64,000 nt of DNA, taken from Ahaetulla prasina (lineage: Eukaryota > Chordata > Lepidosauria > Squamata > Colubridae). Shown here piece after piece: positions 11,173 through 20,600 of the stretch. Numbering within the stretch: position 1 is the stretch's first letter; every line of letters starts with the position of its first letter. The position numbers and the translations under genes were made by a program. The notes under the pieces are model-generated. The model made no database searches. It was not told the origin of the DNA and saw only the letters and a list, made by a program, of their open reading frames with translations. The stretch is from the NCBI RefSeq assembly GCF_028640845.1, contig NC_080548.1:17667321-17731320 (forward strand). Direction: 5' to 3'.

Positions 11173-11193
11173 GTAGAAAAATGTTTTACTCAC

Positions 11194-11327
11194 TCAAAGT
11201 CATTATAAATATTAATCCATCCATCCTGGGTGATGCAGATGAAAAGAGAATACAGAGCCGTTCCCAGGTTCCCAAAATGCTTTGGAACAAGGGTGCCAAA
11301 GAGAGTCACTCCAAACACAGAGAAGAC
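11194..11327 (-). CDS. CATSPER4: CATSPER4 exon: S5 end, pore loop and selectivity filter
   Basis: The exon has 44 codons plus two bases, from [11 protein letters not shown] through [14 protein letters not shown] to [20 protein letters not shown] is the T-x-D-x-W selectivity filter found in CatSper subunits, whose aspartate gives one negative charge per subunit. The acceptor is ATTTGCAG and the donor GTGAGT, a perfect consensus. The donor is followed after 20 intronic bases by a 420-bp GATA/GAAA microsatellite, so this splice site lies at the edge of a highly unstable tract. Confidence 0.97.
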
Positions 11328-11584
11328 CTGCAAATATACACAGTGAGAATGGTGCAAAAATATCCATTTTCTGGGACACAGTTTCCCTCTTGAATTTGAA
11401 AATTTAGGCCCTCAGAGTTCTGGTGACATCTCCAAGTTTGACACAGAGAAGTCAAATGTTCCTGCACGGAGAATTCAAAACTATCTTTTTCTGATCATTT
11501 AAATAAAATAAAAAACATGGGGAAATAAAGAAACCAACCCATGAAGCTGAAGGAAATGGAATCGATAAGATCTTAGTTCAGAAT

Positions 11585-12280
11585 AATAACAGAAAATAAC
11601 AGAGTTGGAAGGGACCTTTGAGATCTTCTAATACAACCCCTGCTCAGGTAGGAAACCCTATACCATTTCAGAAAAAATATGTCTAATCCAGGGGTGAAAT
11701 GCTCCCGGTTCGGACCAGATCGCCCGATCTAGTAGCGATGGCAGTAGGTGGTTTGGAGAATCGGTAGCAAAAATTTTTTCGGCCGAAAAAATGCTTTTAA
11801 AAGTAAAAAAAAAATCCTCTGATGATCGCAAGGCTCAGCTGGGATCGTCAGAGGCTTTTAAAAGCATTTTTTAAAACCTCTTCAGTTGAAGAGGTTGTAA
11901 AAAAATGCTTTTAAAAGTTAAAAAAAAAGTTGGCCACACCCACCCAGTCACATTACCCCCCAAGCCACGCCCACAGAACCTGTAGTAACAAATTTTACAT
12001 TTCACCACTGGTCTAATCTCTTTTTAAAAACTTCCAGTGTTGGAGCATCCACAACTTCCGGAGACAAGTTGTTCCACTGATTAATTGTTCTAACTGTCAG
12101 GAAATTTCTCCTTAGCTCTAAATTGCTTCTCTCCTTGATTAGTTTCCATCCATTGCTTCTTGTCCTGCCTTCAGGTACTTTCAAGAATAGGTTGACTCCT
12201 TCTTCTTTAAGGCAACCCCTTAGATATTAAAACATTGCTATCATGCCACCCCTAGTCCTTCTTTTCATTATCAGTTCATT
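11585..12280 (-). mobile_element. CR1 LINE 3' end, split by a hAT element
   Basis: The CR1 terminus (minus strand) occupies 11,585-11,698 and resumes at 12,011 with the ORF2 end (KVPEGRTRSNGWKLIKERSN, NNLSPEVVDAPTLEVFKK). A family B hAT element splits it at 11,699-12,010 with an exact target duplication. Confidence 0.88.
11699..12010. mobile_element. hAT-like MITE, family B (GCTTTTAAAAG subtype)
   Basis: The ends are CAGGGGTGAAATGC and ACATTTCACCACTG, with GTCTAATC exactly duplicated at 11,691-11,698 and 12,011-12,018. The interior carries hairpins of the type AAAATGCTTTTAAAAG and a CTCTGATGATCGC block shared with copies at 24,346, 37,727, 52,019 and 62,349. Confidence 0.92.
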
Positions 12281-12338
12281 TCCAGACAAAAGAATTTAAC
12301 GTAGGGTGCGGAGAGGAGATCTGAGGAAGGCATCTTAC

Positions 12339-12459
12339 CAGCATGATGGCAAAAAGTAGGATCATGATATTTGCCATGTCAGGAATGGACTGCAGGATCA
12401 CCTGTATCATCCGGGCCAAACCACTAACCAAGCTACACACCTGTATCAGCCTCATGACT
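12339..12459 (-). CDS. CATSPER4: CATSPER4 exon: S4, S4-S5 linker and S5
   Basis: One base completes the split arginine codon; 40 codons follow, from VMRLIQVC to LLFAIML. It carries the rest of S4, a short linker ([12 protein letters not shown]), the conserved SIPDMANIM and the S5 helix. The acceptor is TTTCTTTCCAG and the donor GTAAGA. Its segments SIPDMANIM and VILQS are nearly the same as in mammalian CATSPER4, which makes this the most diagnostic exon together with the pore exon. Confidence 0.96.
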
Positions 12460-12800
12460 CTGGAAAGAAAAATGGAAATGGTGTCAATGTACATTTATAT
12501 AAAGTTGATAACTCCAAGGAATGTCTTGCCTTAAGTCATTCTTTCCCAATCCAATGCCCTCTGGATATTCTGGATTTCAACTCCCATTGTTACAGCAAGC
12601 ACAACCAACGACCGTATTTCAGAAGCCAACCACCAAATTCAAACAGGTTACCAGGTCAACATTAGGGAAACACAGGCGCTAGTTTAAGAGAAAATGTGGC
12701 ATTAATATTTCATCTAATCTGGGCTGCCCAATAGACCAGGGGTCTCCAACCTTGGCAACTTTAAGACTTGTGGACTTGCAGGAACTGGGTATGTCTAGTC

Positions 12801-13179
12801 TCAGACAATGTCGGCTGGCGACCCCCAGGGGGAGGGCCTTCTCTGTGGGGGCCCCAGCCCTCTGGAATGAACTACCTCCAACATTGCGCCAACTCTCTGA
12901 CTTCCAAGCCTTCCGGCGTGAGCTGAAGACTTTTATTTCATCGAGCAGGACTAGCCTAATAGTTTTTAATAGTTTTAATTAGTTTTTAATGGGTTTTAGC
13001 AACTTTTTATATATCTCGGCCAATTTAAAATTAGTTTTTTAAAATTGTTCTTAACTTTTGTATTATTGTTTTTACTTGGCTGTAAACCGCCCTGAGTCCT
13101 TCAGGAGAAGGGCGGTATAAAAGTTGAAATAATAAATGAATGAATGAATGAATGAATGAATGAATGAATGAATGAATGA
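12801..13179 (+). mobile_element. L2-type LINE 3' end inside the CR1
   Basis: The ORF2 end (PRGRAFSVGAPALWNELPPT, LSDFQAFRRELKTFI) is open, followed by an AT-rich UTR, the tail ACCGCCCTGAGTCCTTCAGG and (AATG)n. It separates the CR1 words GTATGTCTAGTCT and GAAAAGAAGGAC, which are adjacent in the CR1 at 15,190-15,455. Confidence 0.88.
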
Positions 13180-13523
13180 ATGAAAAGAAGGACTAGGGGA
13201 GACATGATAGCAGTGTTCCAATATCTCAGGGGCTGCCACAAAGAAGAGGGAGTCAAGCTATTCTCCAAAGCACCTGAAGGCAGGACAAGAAGCAATGGGT
13301 GGAAACTAATCAAGGAGAGAAGCAACTTAGAACTAAGGAGAAATTTCCTGACAGTTAGAACAATCAATAAGTGGAACAACTTGCCTGCAGAAGTTGTGAA
13401 TGCTCCAACACTGGAAATTTTTAAGAAAATGTTGGATAGCCATTTGTCTGAGATGGTGTAGGGTTTCCTGCCTGGGCAGGGGGTTGGACTAGAAGACCTC
13501 CAAGGTCCCTTCCAACTCTGTTG

Positions 13524-13735
13524 TTATGTTATGTTATGTTATGTTATGTTATGTTATGTTATGTTATGTTATGTTTTATGTTATGTTATGTTATGTTATG
13601 TTATGTTATGTTATGTTATGTTATGTTATGTTATGTTATGTTATGTTATGTTATGTTATGTTATGTTATGTTATGTTATGTTATGTTATGTTATGTTATG
13701 TTATGTTATGTTATGTTATGTTATGTTATGTTATG
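13524..13735. repeat. (ATGTT)n pentamer array
   Basis: About 42 units form the 3' tail of the CR1 copy, with one TTTATG interruption near 13,575. The repeated MLCYV frames across it are artefacts. Confidence 0.98.
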
Positions 13736-13906
13736 ACTTCAACTCCCAGAATTCCTCAACTAGTTTTACTCTGGAAGCTGAAGTCCACAAGTCTTAAAGT
13801 TGCCAAGGTTGGAGACCCCTGCAATAGACCCTTCACTGAAATTCGCACTCTCACATACTGTATTATACTGTACAGCAGGAACTGGAAGTTGACAAAATCT
13901 TAATTA

Positions 13907-14298
13907 TAAGGAGTTCTTGACTCACTGCCACAACTGACCCCCCAAATTTCTGTTATTAAGTGAGACACTTAAGTGAGTTGCCCCATTGTACGACCTTTCT
14001 TGACGCAGGTGTTAAGTGAATCACTGCAGTTGATAAATTAGTAATCCGGTTGTTAAGTGAATTTGGCTTGCCCATGGTCTTTGCTTGTCAGAAGGTGGCA
14101 AAAGGTGATCACATGACCTTGGGACACAACAATGGTCATAATTATGAAGCAGTGGCCAAGCATCTGAATTTTGATCACATGATCATGGGGATGCTGCAAA
14201 GGTCATAACTGTGAAAAATGGTCCTAAGTCATTTTTTTCAGTGCCGTTGTAACTTTGAACGGTCACTAAGTGAACTATTGTAAATCGAGGACTACCTG
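13907..14298. mobile_element. Tigger-like non-autonomous element
   Basis: The right end is TCGAGGACTACCTG followed by TA (14,299). The left end (AGGAGTTCTTGAC) is degraded. The interior follows the family order, with CATTGTACGACCTTTCTTG, GATCACATGACCTTGGGACA and ATCACATGATCATGGGGATG. Confidence 0.7.
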
Positions 14299-14353
14299 TA
14301 AATGTTTTGGAACAGGAAAACTATCTTAGATCAGATTGTTGGTCCATCTAGTG

Positions 14354-14480
14354 CAGGGTTCTGCAAACTTGGCTCTTTTTAAGACTTGTGGACTTCAACT
14401 CCAAGCCAAGCAAAGCTGGCTGAGGAACTCTGGGAGTTGAAGTCCACAAGTCTTAAAAGAGCCAAGTTTGCAGAACCCTG
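14354..14480. mobile_element. hAT-like MITE, family A (intact palindrome)
   Basis: A 127-bp near-perfect palindrome has ends CAGGGTTCTGCAAAC and GTTTGCAGAACCCTG, with arms containing AAGACTTGTGGACTTCAACT. ATCTAGTG is exactly duplicated at 14,346-14,353 and 14,481-14,488. Confidence 0.93.
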
Positions 14481-14598
14481 ATCTAGTGGAACTATGTGGT
14501 ACTTTTAATCTCGTGTCCCAATCTTGTCACACTCAGCATAGAAGAGTGGCAATTAGCCCTTGTTTATTATTTACCTGTTGTATTAAAACATTTGCAGG

Positions 14599-15056
14599 GT
14601 CATATGAAAAAGAAATACAATATTTAATTATTCACATAGTTAAAGCAGCACGAATAGTTTACGCACAGAACTGGAAAAATAACAATATACCATCAGAAGA
14701 CAATGTAATTTAGAAAAATTCATGAAATGTGCAGAAATGGATAAGCTTATGAAGGAGATAGAAGAAAAAGAGGAAACAGAATATTACCTAGTCTGGGAGA
14801 GATGGTATAAATGGTTGGAGGAAAAGGGGAACAAAATTGTGGAAAGGAAATTGGGTACACGTGTATAAAATAATCAGAATAATATAATATATTATAGTGA
14901 TATATATATGATATATTAGAAATATATGTATAAAAGATACATTAGGATAAGCAAAAGAAAATGTATGTATTGATCACCGACGCAAAACTCTTGAAAAGAA
15001 GAAAGTGTTAATATTTCTTTTTTTAAAAAACTGTTTAATAAAAATTATTTAAAAAA
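14599..15056 (+). mobile_element. L1-type LINE, 5'-truncated
   Basis: The end of ORF2 (HIVKAARIVYAQNWKNNNIP, then YYLVWERWYKWLEEKGNK) is followed by an AT-rich 3' UTR and a terminal A-run. The 14-bp duplication AAAACATTTGCAGG lies at 14,585-14,598 and 15,057-15,070, marking an endonuclease-mediated insertion. Confidence 0.88.
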
Positions 15057-15113
15057 AAAACATTTGCAGGAGTTTGTAGCTTCTTGACAAAGTTTAGCTT
15101 CTAGAATCGAGAC

Positions 15114-15187
15114 CAGTGATGGCTAACCTTTTTGCCATCACGTGCCAGGAGGCGGGGGGGCAGGGGGGGTGCGCGCATGCCCACGCC
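15114..15187. mobile_element. hAT-like MITE, family D, one end
   Basis: CAGTGATGGCTAACCTTTTT and GCCATCACGTGCCAGGAGG match the ends of the family D elements at 34,756 and 57,729. It stops at the CR1 beginning at 15,190. Confidence 0.55.
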
Positions 15188-15189
15188 CT

Positions 15190-15455
15190 AAATTAGTTTC
15201 CACCCATTGCTTCTTGTCCTACCCTCAGGTGCTTTGGAGAAGAGTTCGACTCCCCCTTCTTTGTGGCAACTCCTGAGATATTGGAACACTGCTATCATCT
15301 CTCCCCTAGTCCTTCTTTTCATCAGACTAGACATACCGAGTTCCTGCAACCGTTCTTCATATGTTTTAGCCTCCAGTCCCCTAATCATCTTTGTTGCTCT
15401 TCTCTGCACTCTTTCTAGAGTCTCAATATCTTTTTTACATCGTGACATTTAAAGA
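15190..15455 (-). mobile_element. CR1 LINE fragment
   Basis: The minus strand reads MSRCKKDIETLERVQRRATK, then RTRGEMIAVFQYLRSCHKEG and LFSKAPEGRTRSNGWKLI without a stop. This is the CR1 ORF2 C-terminal region, and it lies less than 140 bp from the CATSPER4 S3 exon. Confidence 0.85.
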
Positions 15456-15594
15456 CACTATTTGTCTTCATGTCTATCCTTGTGAATTTCCCAGATATAT
15501 TGAGTTGGCCATTGGATGACACAGAACAAGGACTAAACCAATCATTGGCCTCATCCAGTAGAGATCATCTTACCTTTTTATTTTAGGTCCTTAC

Positions 15595-15692
15595 CTGACC
15601 ATTCGAAAAAGTGTCTCATTCTCCAATGCAGGAATGATCAAACCAATGCATAGGTACAACACAATAGAAAAGTTGATGATATTCCAGCCATC
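15595..15692 (-). CDS. CATSPER4: CATSPER4 exon: S3 and start of S4
   Basis: The exon encodes 32 codons plus two bases, from DGWNIINFSIV to FRMV, and ends within an arginine codon completed by the next exon. It supplies S3 and the first S4 arginine. The acceptor is CTAAACAG and the donor GTAAGG. Joined to the next exon it gives R-M-V-R-V-M-R, that is, a positive charge at every third residue, as expected of a voltage sensor. A longer open frame runs through the exon into the flanking intron as far as 16,288; that extension is intron and repeat sequence. Confidence 0.93.
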
Positions 15693-15745
15693 CTGTTTAG
15701 GGGAGAGAACAAGTCCTTGAGAGACAAGGAAGTGAAGATTAGGTA

Positions 15746-16072
15746 CTGTGTTTCCCCAAAAATAAGACATCCCCTGATAGTAAGCCCAATCGGGCTTTTG
15801 AGCGCATGCACTAAAAAAGCCCTTCCAAAATAAGCCCTCCCCAAAAATAAGCCCTCCCCCCCAAAATGTTTAAACACATATGCAGCTGGTCCCAGCCATT
15901 TCCTCTGGTTAGGGCTAGGGAGACAAAGCTGGAAATCAGGTAAGACGGCAAGAGGAGCCCTGTCTTCCTCCACATGCCGCAAAATAATAAGACTTCCCCA
16001 AAAATAAGGCCAAGTGCTTATTTCAGGGTTCAAAAAAATATAAGACAAGCTCTTATTTTCAGGGAAACACTG
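15746..16072. mobile_element. short TA-flanked MITE with CAGTGTTTCCC ends
   Basis: The ends CTGTGTTTCCCCAAAAATAA and CTTATTTTCAGGGAAACACTG are inverted, with TA on both sides. A further internal pair of AATAAG motifs repeats the terminal motif. It begins 54 bp upstream of the CATSPER4 S3 exon. Confidence 0.65.
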
Positions 16073-16497
16073 TATATGGAAGGATGAAGCTTCTCCAAAT
16101 TCTTTAGTTGGGGAGTAAGGCAAATTTAGGAATTTCAGATCCAAATTAGAAGGAAAGCAGAAGTAATCCAACATCAGGGATCTAGACAGAACTTCCTGAG
16201 AAGACCTCAGGGAGTTGATCCATTCCGTGCTTATCCCCAGGAGGCTAGTAAATATGGAGAATTTTCTTTCTCTGCACTGAGACTCCACACATCAGTCATA
16301 TGTGGGTTACACCACAGCAACCATATATGCCATCAGCACAATTTTCAACAAGGGAGAGGGACATTACAAGTAGTCCTCAACTTACAGTCATTGTTTAGTG
16401 ACCATTACAATGGCGTTAACAAAAAGGGGCTTAGGACTATTTTTCAGTCTTACATCCGTTGCAGCATCCCCATGGTCACATGATCAAAATGCAGAAT

Positions 16498-16735
16498 ATC
16501 AATAGCACTTAGACTTATATACCGCTTTATAGTGCTTTACAGCCCTCTCTAAGTGGTTTTACAGCCTATTGCCCCCCAACAATCTGGGTCCTCATTTTAC
16601 CCACCTTGGAAGGCTAGGAGGCTGAGTCAACTTTGAGCCTGGTGAGATCTGAACGGCCAAATTGCAGGCAGCTGGTAGTCAGCAGAAGTAGCCTGCAGTA
16701 CTGCACTCTAACCACTGTGCCACCGAGGCTCAGAA
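16498..16735 (-). mobile_element. tRNA-derived MIR-like SINE
   Basis: The layout matches the copy at 2,575: tail TAGCACTTAGACTTATATAC, then AAGGCTAGGAGGCTGAGTCA, then the tRNA-like head ending CACTGTGCCACCGAGGCTC (all plus-strand wording of a minus-strand element). Confidence 0.8.
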
Positions 16736-16814
16736 GCTTGGCAACTGACCCTTATTTATGGCGGTTGCAGTATCCAGGGGTCATGTGATCCCCTTCTGAG
16801 ATCTTCTGACAAGC

Positions 16815-17381
16815 TGTCGTGTCCCACTCCTCCGCTGACGGCCGGGTCAGGGAAATCCGAATCAGGCTTGCCTCTGCAGCTCTGCCCAAAGTCCTAGCAA
16901 AGTCCTCAGAGCAGGCAGGAGACCAGTAAGTGACTTCAGCAAGATAAGTTCGACTTTGCCTGACTCAGAGACTGCCAGAAAGCAGATCCTTTATATAGGC
17001 CATGGGGTGTGGCTCCATGACTCAGCACTCATTAAGGCCTGTCCCTCCCTTCCTTCTGTTGCCTCCGCCTATCCAATCTTCTGATGCGAGGGTCACTCCA
17101 ATCAGCTGTTGTTGGAAGTAAACTTTCCTCAGGCTCACATGCTGTGGAGGAGGGGGAGGGGTCTAGTTGCTCCGTTTGCCTGGGCATGGAGCCAGGGCTG
17201 GGGCCGGGGGATGCTCCCTCCTCTGCAGCCTGCTTGGGCATGGAGCCAGGGCTGGGACCGGGAGGTGCCCCCTCCCCTGCAGCTTGTCTGGGCATGGAGC
17301 CAGGACTGGGGTCGGGAGGCATACATTCCTCCGTGCAGATAAGCAGACCCCGGCTGCGGTGAGAGCGGACAAGACACAACA
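16815..17381 (-). mobile_element. solo LTR with 5-bp target duplication
   Basis: It runs from TGTCGTGTCCCACTCC to ACACAACA, with the direct repeat CAAGC at 16,810-16,814 and 17,382-17,386. In minus orientation it holds a TATATAAAGG promoter box and three copies of a proline-rich-looking unit near 17,190-17,320 (GGGCATGGAGCCAGG). It matches the LTR at 21,337 in the other orientation. No internal retroviral region adjoins it. Confidence 0.9.
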
Positions 17382-17654
17382 CAAGCAGAGTCAATGGCGA
17401 AACCAGTTTCACTTAACAACCGTGTCTCTAGCTTACCAACTGCAATGTTTCACTTAGCAACTGTAGCAAGGCAAGTCATACAACGGGGCAAAACTGGATG
17501 AACGTATGTTTCCCTTAGCAACAGTAAGGTTGGGCTCCATTTTGGTCGTAAGTCAAAGACTACCTGTACGTATCTGTTTGCACCAAGTTTCAATGCCTGA
17601 ATGAAGTTTCTTTGGACCAAAATTTTAAGACACAACAACACTTGGCCCACTCAC

Positions 17655-17756
17655 CTTCCAGTACAAAGCGAATCCATAGTACCAGTTGAGGATGACCTCA
17701 CAGATCAGGAAAGACAACACAATCGTATCAATGGCATTGAATAAGCCAAAGTATTT
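17655..17756 (-). CDS. CATSPER4: CATSPER4 exon: S2 transmembrane segment
   Basis: This exon has 34 codons, phase 0 at both ends, from KYFGLFNAIDTIV to FALYWK. The central hydrophobic run with an acidic residue (IVLSFLICEVILNWYYG) is the S2 helix; the glutamate is the usual S2 countercharge for S4 arginines in voltage-gated channels. The acceptor is TTGCATAG and the donor GTGAGT, a strong consensus. A Tigger-like element holding a solo LTR ends at 17,566, less than 100 bp downstream in the intron. Confidence 0.92.
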
Positions 17757-18000
17757 CTATGCAAGGAAAAAAATAGCAAAAAGAGATTTGCATGCCAACA
17801 TTTTTTCCCCTTAAAGTTCTCATACTTGGCCTTTAATGCTTAGGTATTGGCCTCTTTTGCATGATAATGCTTACCTCTGCATGCATGCTAATGAGTCCAG
17901 GAAAGAACAGTGAGCCGATTACTTATTTAATTGCTAAATTTATTATTTATTATTATGCCTCCCATCTTGCCATCAGGCTACTCTGGGCAAGGGTTTAGGA

Positions 18001-18707
18001 CAGAGATCTTCAAACTTGGCAGTGTTGTGTCCTCCTTGCCTCTGTCTGAACGATGGCTTCATTAGCCGGCTCTTATCAGCTCTGGCAGCAAAAGAATCAG
18101 CGTCTGCCAAGAGCCCTCAATAGCTGCCAAGACTCTGGTGAGTCACAACCTTCAGCTCTAGTCAATCCGTGGATTTGCCTGATGCAAAGAGACACACCAG
18201 CTCTTGCTGCCTTTTATATTCTGTGGGGTGTGGCTCCATGACTCAGCACTTCCCAGGCCTGCCCTTCCCCTGTTTCTGTCATTCCCTTCTCTCCTGCCTA
18301 CGAAACCTGGGATTGAGCCAAGCCTGATTGCTGTCAGCTGGGTCTGCAGGCGTGGCCTGGGGGTGGAAAGAGTCAGGAGAAGGAGGCCTCGTTATCTCTT
18401 TCACTTGGCCTGCTTCTGGCTCCTGGAGCTGATCCAGGGAGGCCGGTGCTTCCGAGGTAAGTCCTGACGGCCCTTCTCCCTCACTGCCCAGATCACTTTC
18501 TGGCAGCAGGCCCGGCTCTGAGTCACTTTCTGGCAGCTGGCCTGGCTCCAAGGCACTTTCGGGCATGGGGACAGGTTCGGGGGCGGGAGCCACAACAGGC
18601 AGCTTTAAGACTTGTGGACTTCAACTCCCAGAATTCTCCAGCCAGCTATGAGAATTCTGGGAGTTGAAGTCCACAAGTCTTAAAGCTGCCAAGTTTGTGG
18701 ACCCCTG
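18001..18707. mobile_element. hAT-like MITE, family A, split by a solo LTR
   Basis: The ends CAGAGATCTTCAAAC and GTTTGTGGACCCCTG have the exact 8-bp duplication GTTTAGGA at 17,993-18,000 and 18,708-18,715. The palindrome arms survive only on the right side, at 18,603-18,690; the LTR at 18,023-18,597 fills the rest. Confidence 0.9.
18023..18597 (-). mobile_element. solo LTR inside the hAT element
   Basis: It begins TGTTGTGTCC and ends GCCACAACA, with the 5-bp duplication GGCAG at 18,018-18,022 and 18,598-18,602. In minus orientation an ATATAAAAGG box lies next to GAGTCATGGAGCCACACCCC, wording shared with the LTRs at 16,815 and 21,337, so the three are related. Confidence 0.92.
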
Positions 18708-19084
18708 GTTTAGGATAATTCAGCATGGCCAGCTCAGCCCAGCCTGATCACCACTACCAAGTCGCTCCACACGACCAACTCACCACAGGGAAAACTCGCC
18801 ATGGGTAGCCGAAGGGAGAGCCAGGTTGCCAGGTGAGTGAGCAGGTGGGCAGAACACAGAGTGGCAATGGCGGCGGCTAGGGCCTACCTATTTTCACACC
18901 CACTGCCACTGCCATGTTGAGCTCTGGGCTGCCTGTGGCAGCCATGACAATAACAGCCAAGAGCAGAAATTCTTTTGAGAGCCTCCCTTGGCTCACTGAT
19001 TGTACTGAAGCATAATGCCAAATGGACCCATCGTGTGTATGAGTAGCCCTCAACTTACAACCAGTTGTTTAAGTGATCATTTGA

Positions 19085-19251
19085 AGTCAATCAGTGGAAC
19101 AACTTGCCTCCAGAAGCTGTAAATGCTTCAACACTTCAAGTTATTAAGAAGAGACTGGACAATCATTTGTCTGAAATGGTGTAGGGTTTCCTGCCTAAGC
19201 AGGGGGTTGGACTAGAAGACCTCCAAGGTCCCTTCCAACTCAAGTCAACTC
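19085..19251 (+). mobile_element. CR1 LINE 3' terminal fragment
   Basis: CAATCAGTGGAACAACTTGC leads to GTAGGGTTTCCTGCCTAAGC and ends TTCCAACTCAAGTCAACT, followed by a (CTCTC)n tract at 19,252-19,290 that replaces the usual pentamer tail. Confidence 0.85.
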
Positions 19252-19317
19252 TCCTCTCCTCTCCTCTCCTCTCCTCTCCTCTCTTCTCTTCTCTATTGGT
19301 GGGTTGTCCCCATGGCC

Positions 19318-19800
19318 AGATGGAGTTGTCCTGCGATAACTTGGCAGTGCTGGCATAACTGTTCTAATCTCTACCCTCAAAATGACACTATAAAGCACTG
19401 CACACCAGAACAAATAAACACAAGAACAGTTTTTCCCCAAACACCATCACTCTGCTAAACAAATAATTTCAAACTCGCAGCGCTGAGTGCAGGGGTGAAA
19501 TCCAGCAAGCTTTTCTGACAGGTTCTAGAGAACCAGTAGTGGAAATTGTATTTCGGAGAACTGGCAAATACCACCTCTGGCTGGCCCCAGAGTGGGGTGG
19601 GAATAGAGATTTTGCAGTATCCTTCCCCTGGAGTGGGGTGGGAATGGAGATTTTACGGTATCCTTCCCTTGCCACGGCCACCAAGCCACGCCCACAGAAC
19701 CGGTAGGGGAAAATTTTAGTTGTCACCATTGGCTGAGTGTGATCTTTTGCTATCTAATTTCTGTATCATTCATGGCCCCCCAAAATGAGGCTGGGGGAGG
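19318..19800 (+). mobile_element. Snake1-type CR1/L3 fragment split by a hAT element
   Basis: TCTACCCTCAAAATGACACT, GCACTGCACACCAGAACAAA and CATCACTCTGCTAAACAAAT match the Snake1-type copies at 23,010 and 53,160. The match is cut by the family B element at 19,490-19,731. Confidence 0.65.
19490..19731. mobile_element. hAT-like MITE, family B, two internal units
   Basis: The ends are CAGGGGTGAAATCC and TTGTCACCATTG, with GCTGAGTG exactly duplicated at 19,482-19,489 and 19,732-19,739. The ~41-bp unit ending in GTATCCTTCCC is present twice. Confidence 0.92.
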
Positions 19801-19925
19801 AGGGCTGTTTATTCAGCCCAGGGATCATCAGAAGACCCAGGGCATTCCCCGGAGAAACACGGGGTCTTCTCCCACCCCCACATTTTAGCAGGAAGCAGTT
19901 CTCCTGCCAGGCACGGTATACCAAC

Positions 19926-20069
19926 GTCTTCTAGCACTGGCTCCGTTCGGAGAGCAATGACGATGGCGTTGCCAATTACAACGGTCGCTAACAGAATCTT
20001 GAAAGCGGAATGGTGCAGGAACCTGCCCATGCAGGTTTTTGAGATAAATTCTTCCACGTCCCAGTCATC
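19926..20069 (-). CDS. CATSPER4: CATSPER4 exon: S1 transmembrane segment
   Basis: This exon has 48 codons, phase 0 to phase 0. It opens with DDWDVEEFISK and includes the S1 helix (FKILLATVVIGNAIVIAL), followed by RTEPVLED. The acceptor is CTTCAACAG. Two GT donors are possible, four bases apart: GTTGGT directly after the GAC codon and GTATAC further in. Only the first keeps the frame with the next exon (KYFGLF) and gives the same S1-S2 linker length as the mammalian protein, so I chose it. The donor is weak, which may allow some mis-splicing. Confidence 0.9.
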
Positions 20070-20198
20070 CTGTTGAAGAAAGAGTGGTGGGGTTCTCCGA
20101 TTATTATTTATTTCGCATACGATGAAAACACAACATAAAAGAACTAAATATCTGTACACAGTCCATGTAATTATAAGCAAACTGGGGGGTATGCCCAA

Positions 20199-20600
20199 GG
20201 ATGGGTTTCAAAATTTTTAGCAAGAGCTTCTCTGCCCGGTTGCTGGGTGGGCGTGGCCTTGGTGGGCGTGGCCTAGTCAACCTCCTACATCATGGAGGAG
20301 GGGAGGGCATTTTTGCCCTCCCTGGACTCCGGAGGCTTTCCTTGAGCCTCGGGGTGGGGGGGACAAAAACGGCCTCCCCAGGCTCTGGAGGCCCTCTGGA
20401 GGCTGGAAACGGGGCCATTTCTAGCCTTCCCAAACTTTTGGTAGGCCCGTTTTTCGCCCTACCTGAGCCTCCATGCGCCCCCTGCACTTACCTTCATCCA
20501 AAACGGGCAGCATTGGGGGCTCCTGGGAGGGATGGAATGGGATGGGTGGGGCGGGGCCAGCCAGGAGTGGGATTTGGGGGTTCTCCAAACTGCACAGAAT
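20199..20600 (+). mobile_element. GC-rich dispersed element, family E
   Basis: GGGTTTCAAAATTTTTAGCA at the start and GTGGGATTTGGGGGTTCTCC, then CACAGAATCTTAGC at the end, match the element at 54,979-55,580. I could not fix its ends or target site. Confidence 0.55.

Larger units (their letters stand above)
12777..13735 (+). mobile_element. CR1 LINE 3' end inside the hAT element, with ATGTT tail
   Basis: CR1 starts with AGGAACTGGGTATGTCTAGT, is interrupted at about 12,801-13,179, and resumes with GAAAAGAAGGACTAGGGGAG and an intact C-terminal frame (GCHKEEGVKLFSKAPEGRTR to KKMLDSHLSEMV). It ends in CCAACTCTGTT and the pentamer array (ATGTT)n at 13,524-13,735. Confidence 0.9.
12737..13821. mobile_element. 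hAT-like MITE, family A, expanded by nested LINEs
   Basis: The ends CAGGGGTCTCCAACC and GGTTGGAGACCCCTG are perfect inverted repeats with the 8-bp duplication CAATAGAC at 12,729-12,736 and 13,822-13,829. The native palindrome is interrupted at about 12,777-13,735 by a CR1 that itself contains an L2 3' end. Confidence 0.92.
16367..17566. mobile_element. Tigger-like element expanded by a SINE and a solo LTR
   Basis: The ends CAAGTAGTCCTCAACTTA and AAGTCAAAGACTACCTG are flanked by TA (16,365-16,366 and 17,567-17,568). Two later insertions lie inside: a tRNA SINE at 16,498-16,735 and an LTR at 16,815-17,381. Without them the element would be about 400 bp, like its relatives. Confidence 0.8.

Noticed and set aside
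13521..13903. Three overlapping frames with repeated MLCYV
   Set aside because: They are the (ATGTT)n pentamer read in three frames.
15638..16288. 216-codon minus-strand frame through the CATSPER4 S3 exon
   Set aside because: Only its last part is exon; the rest is intron and a TA-flanked MITE that happens to be open.
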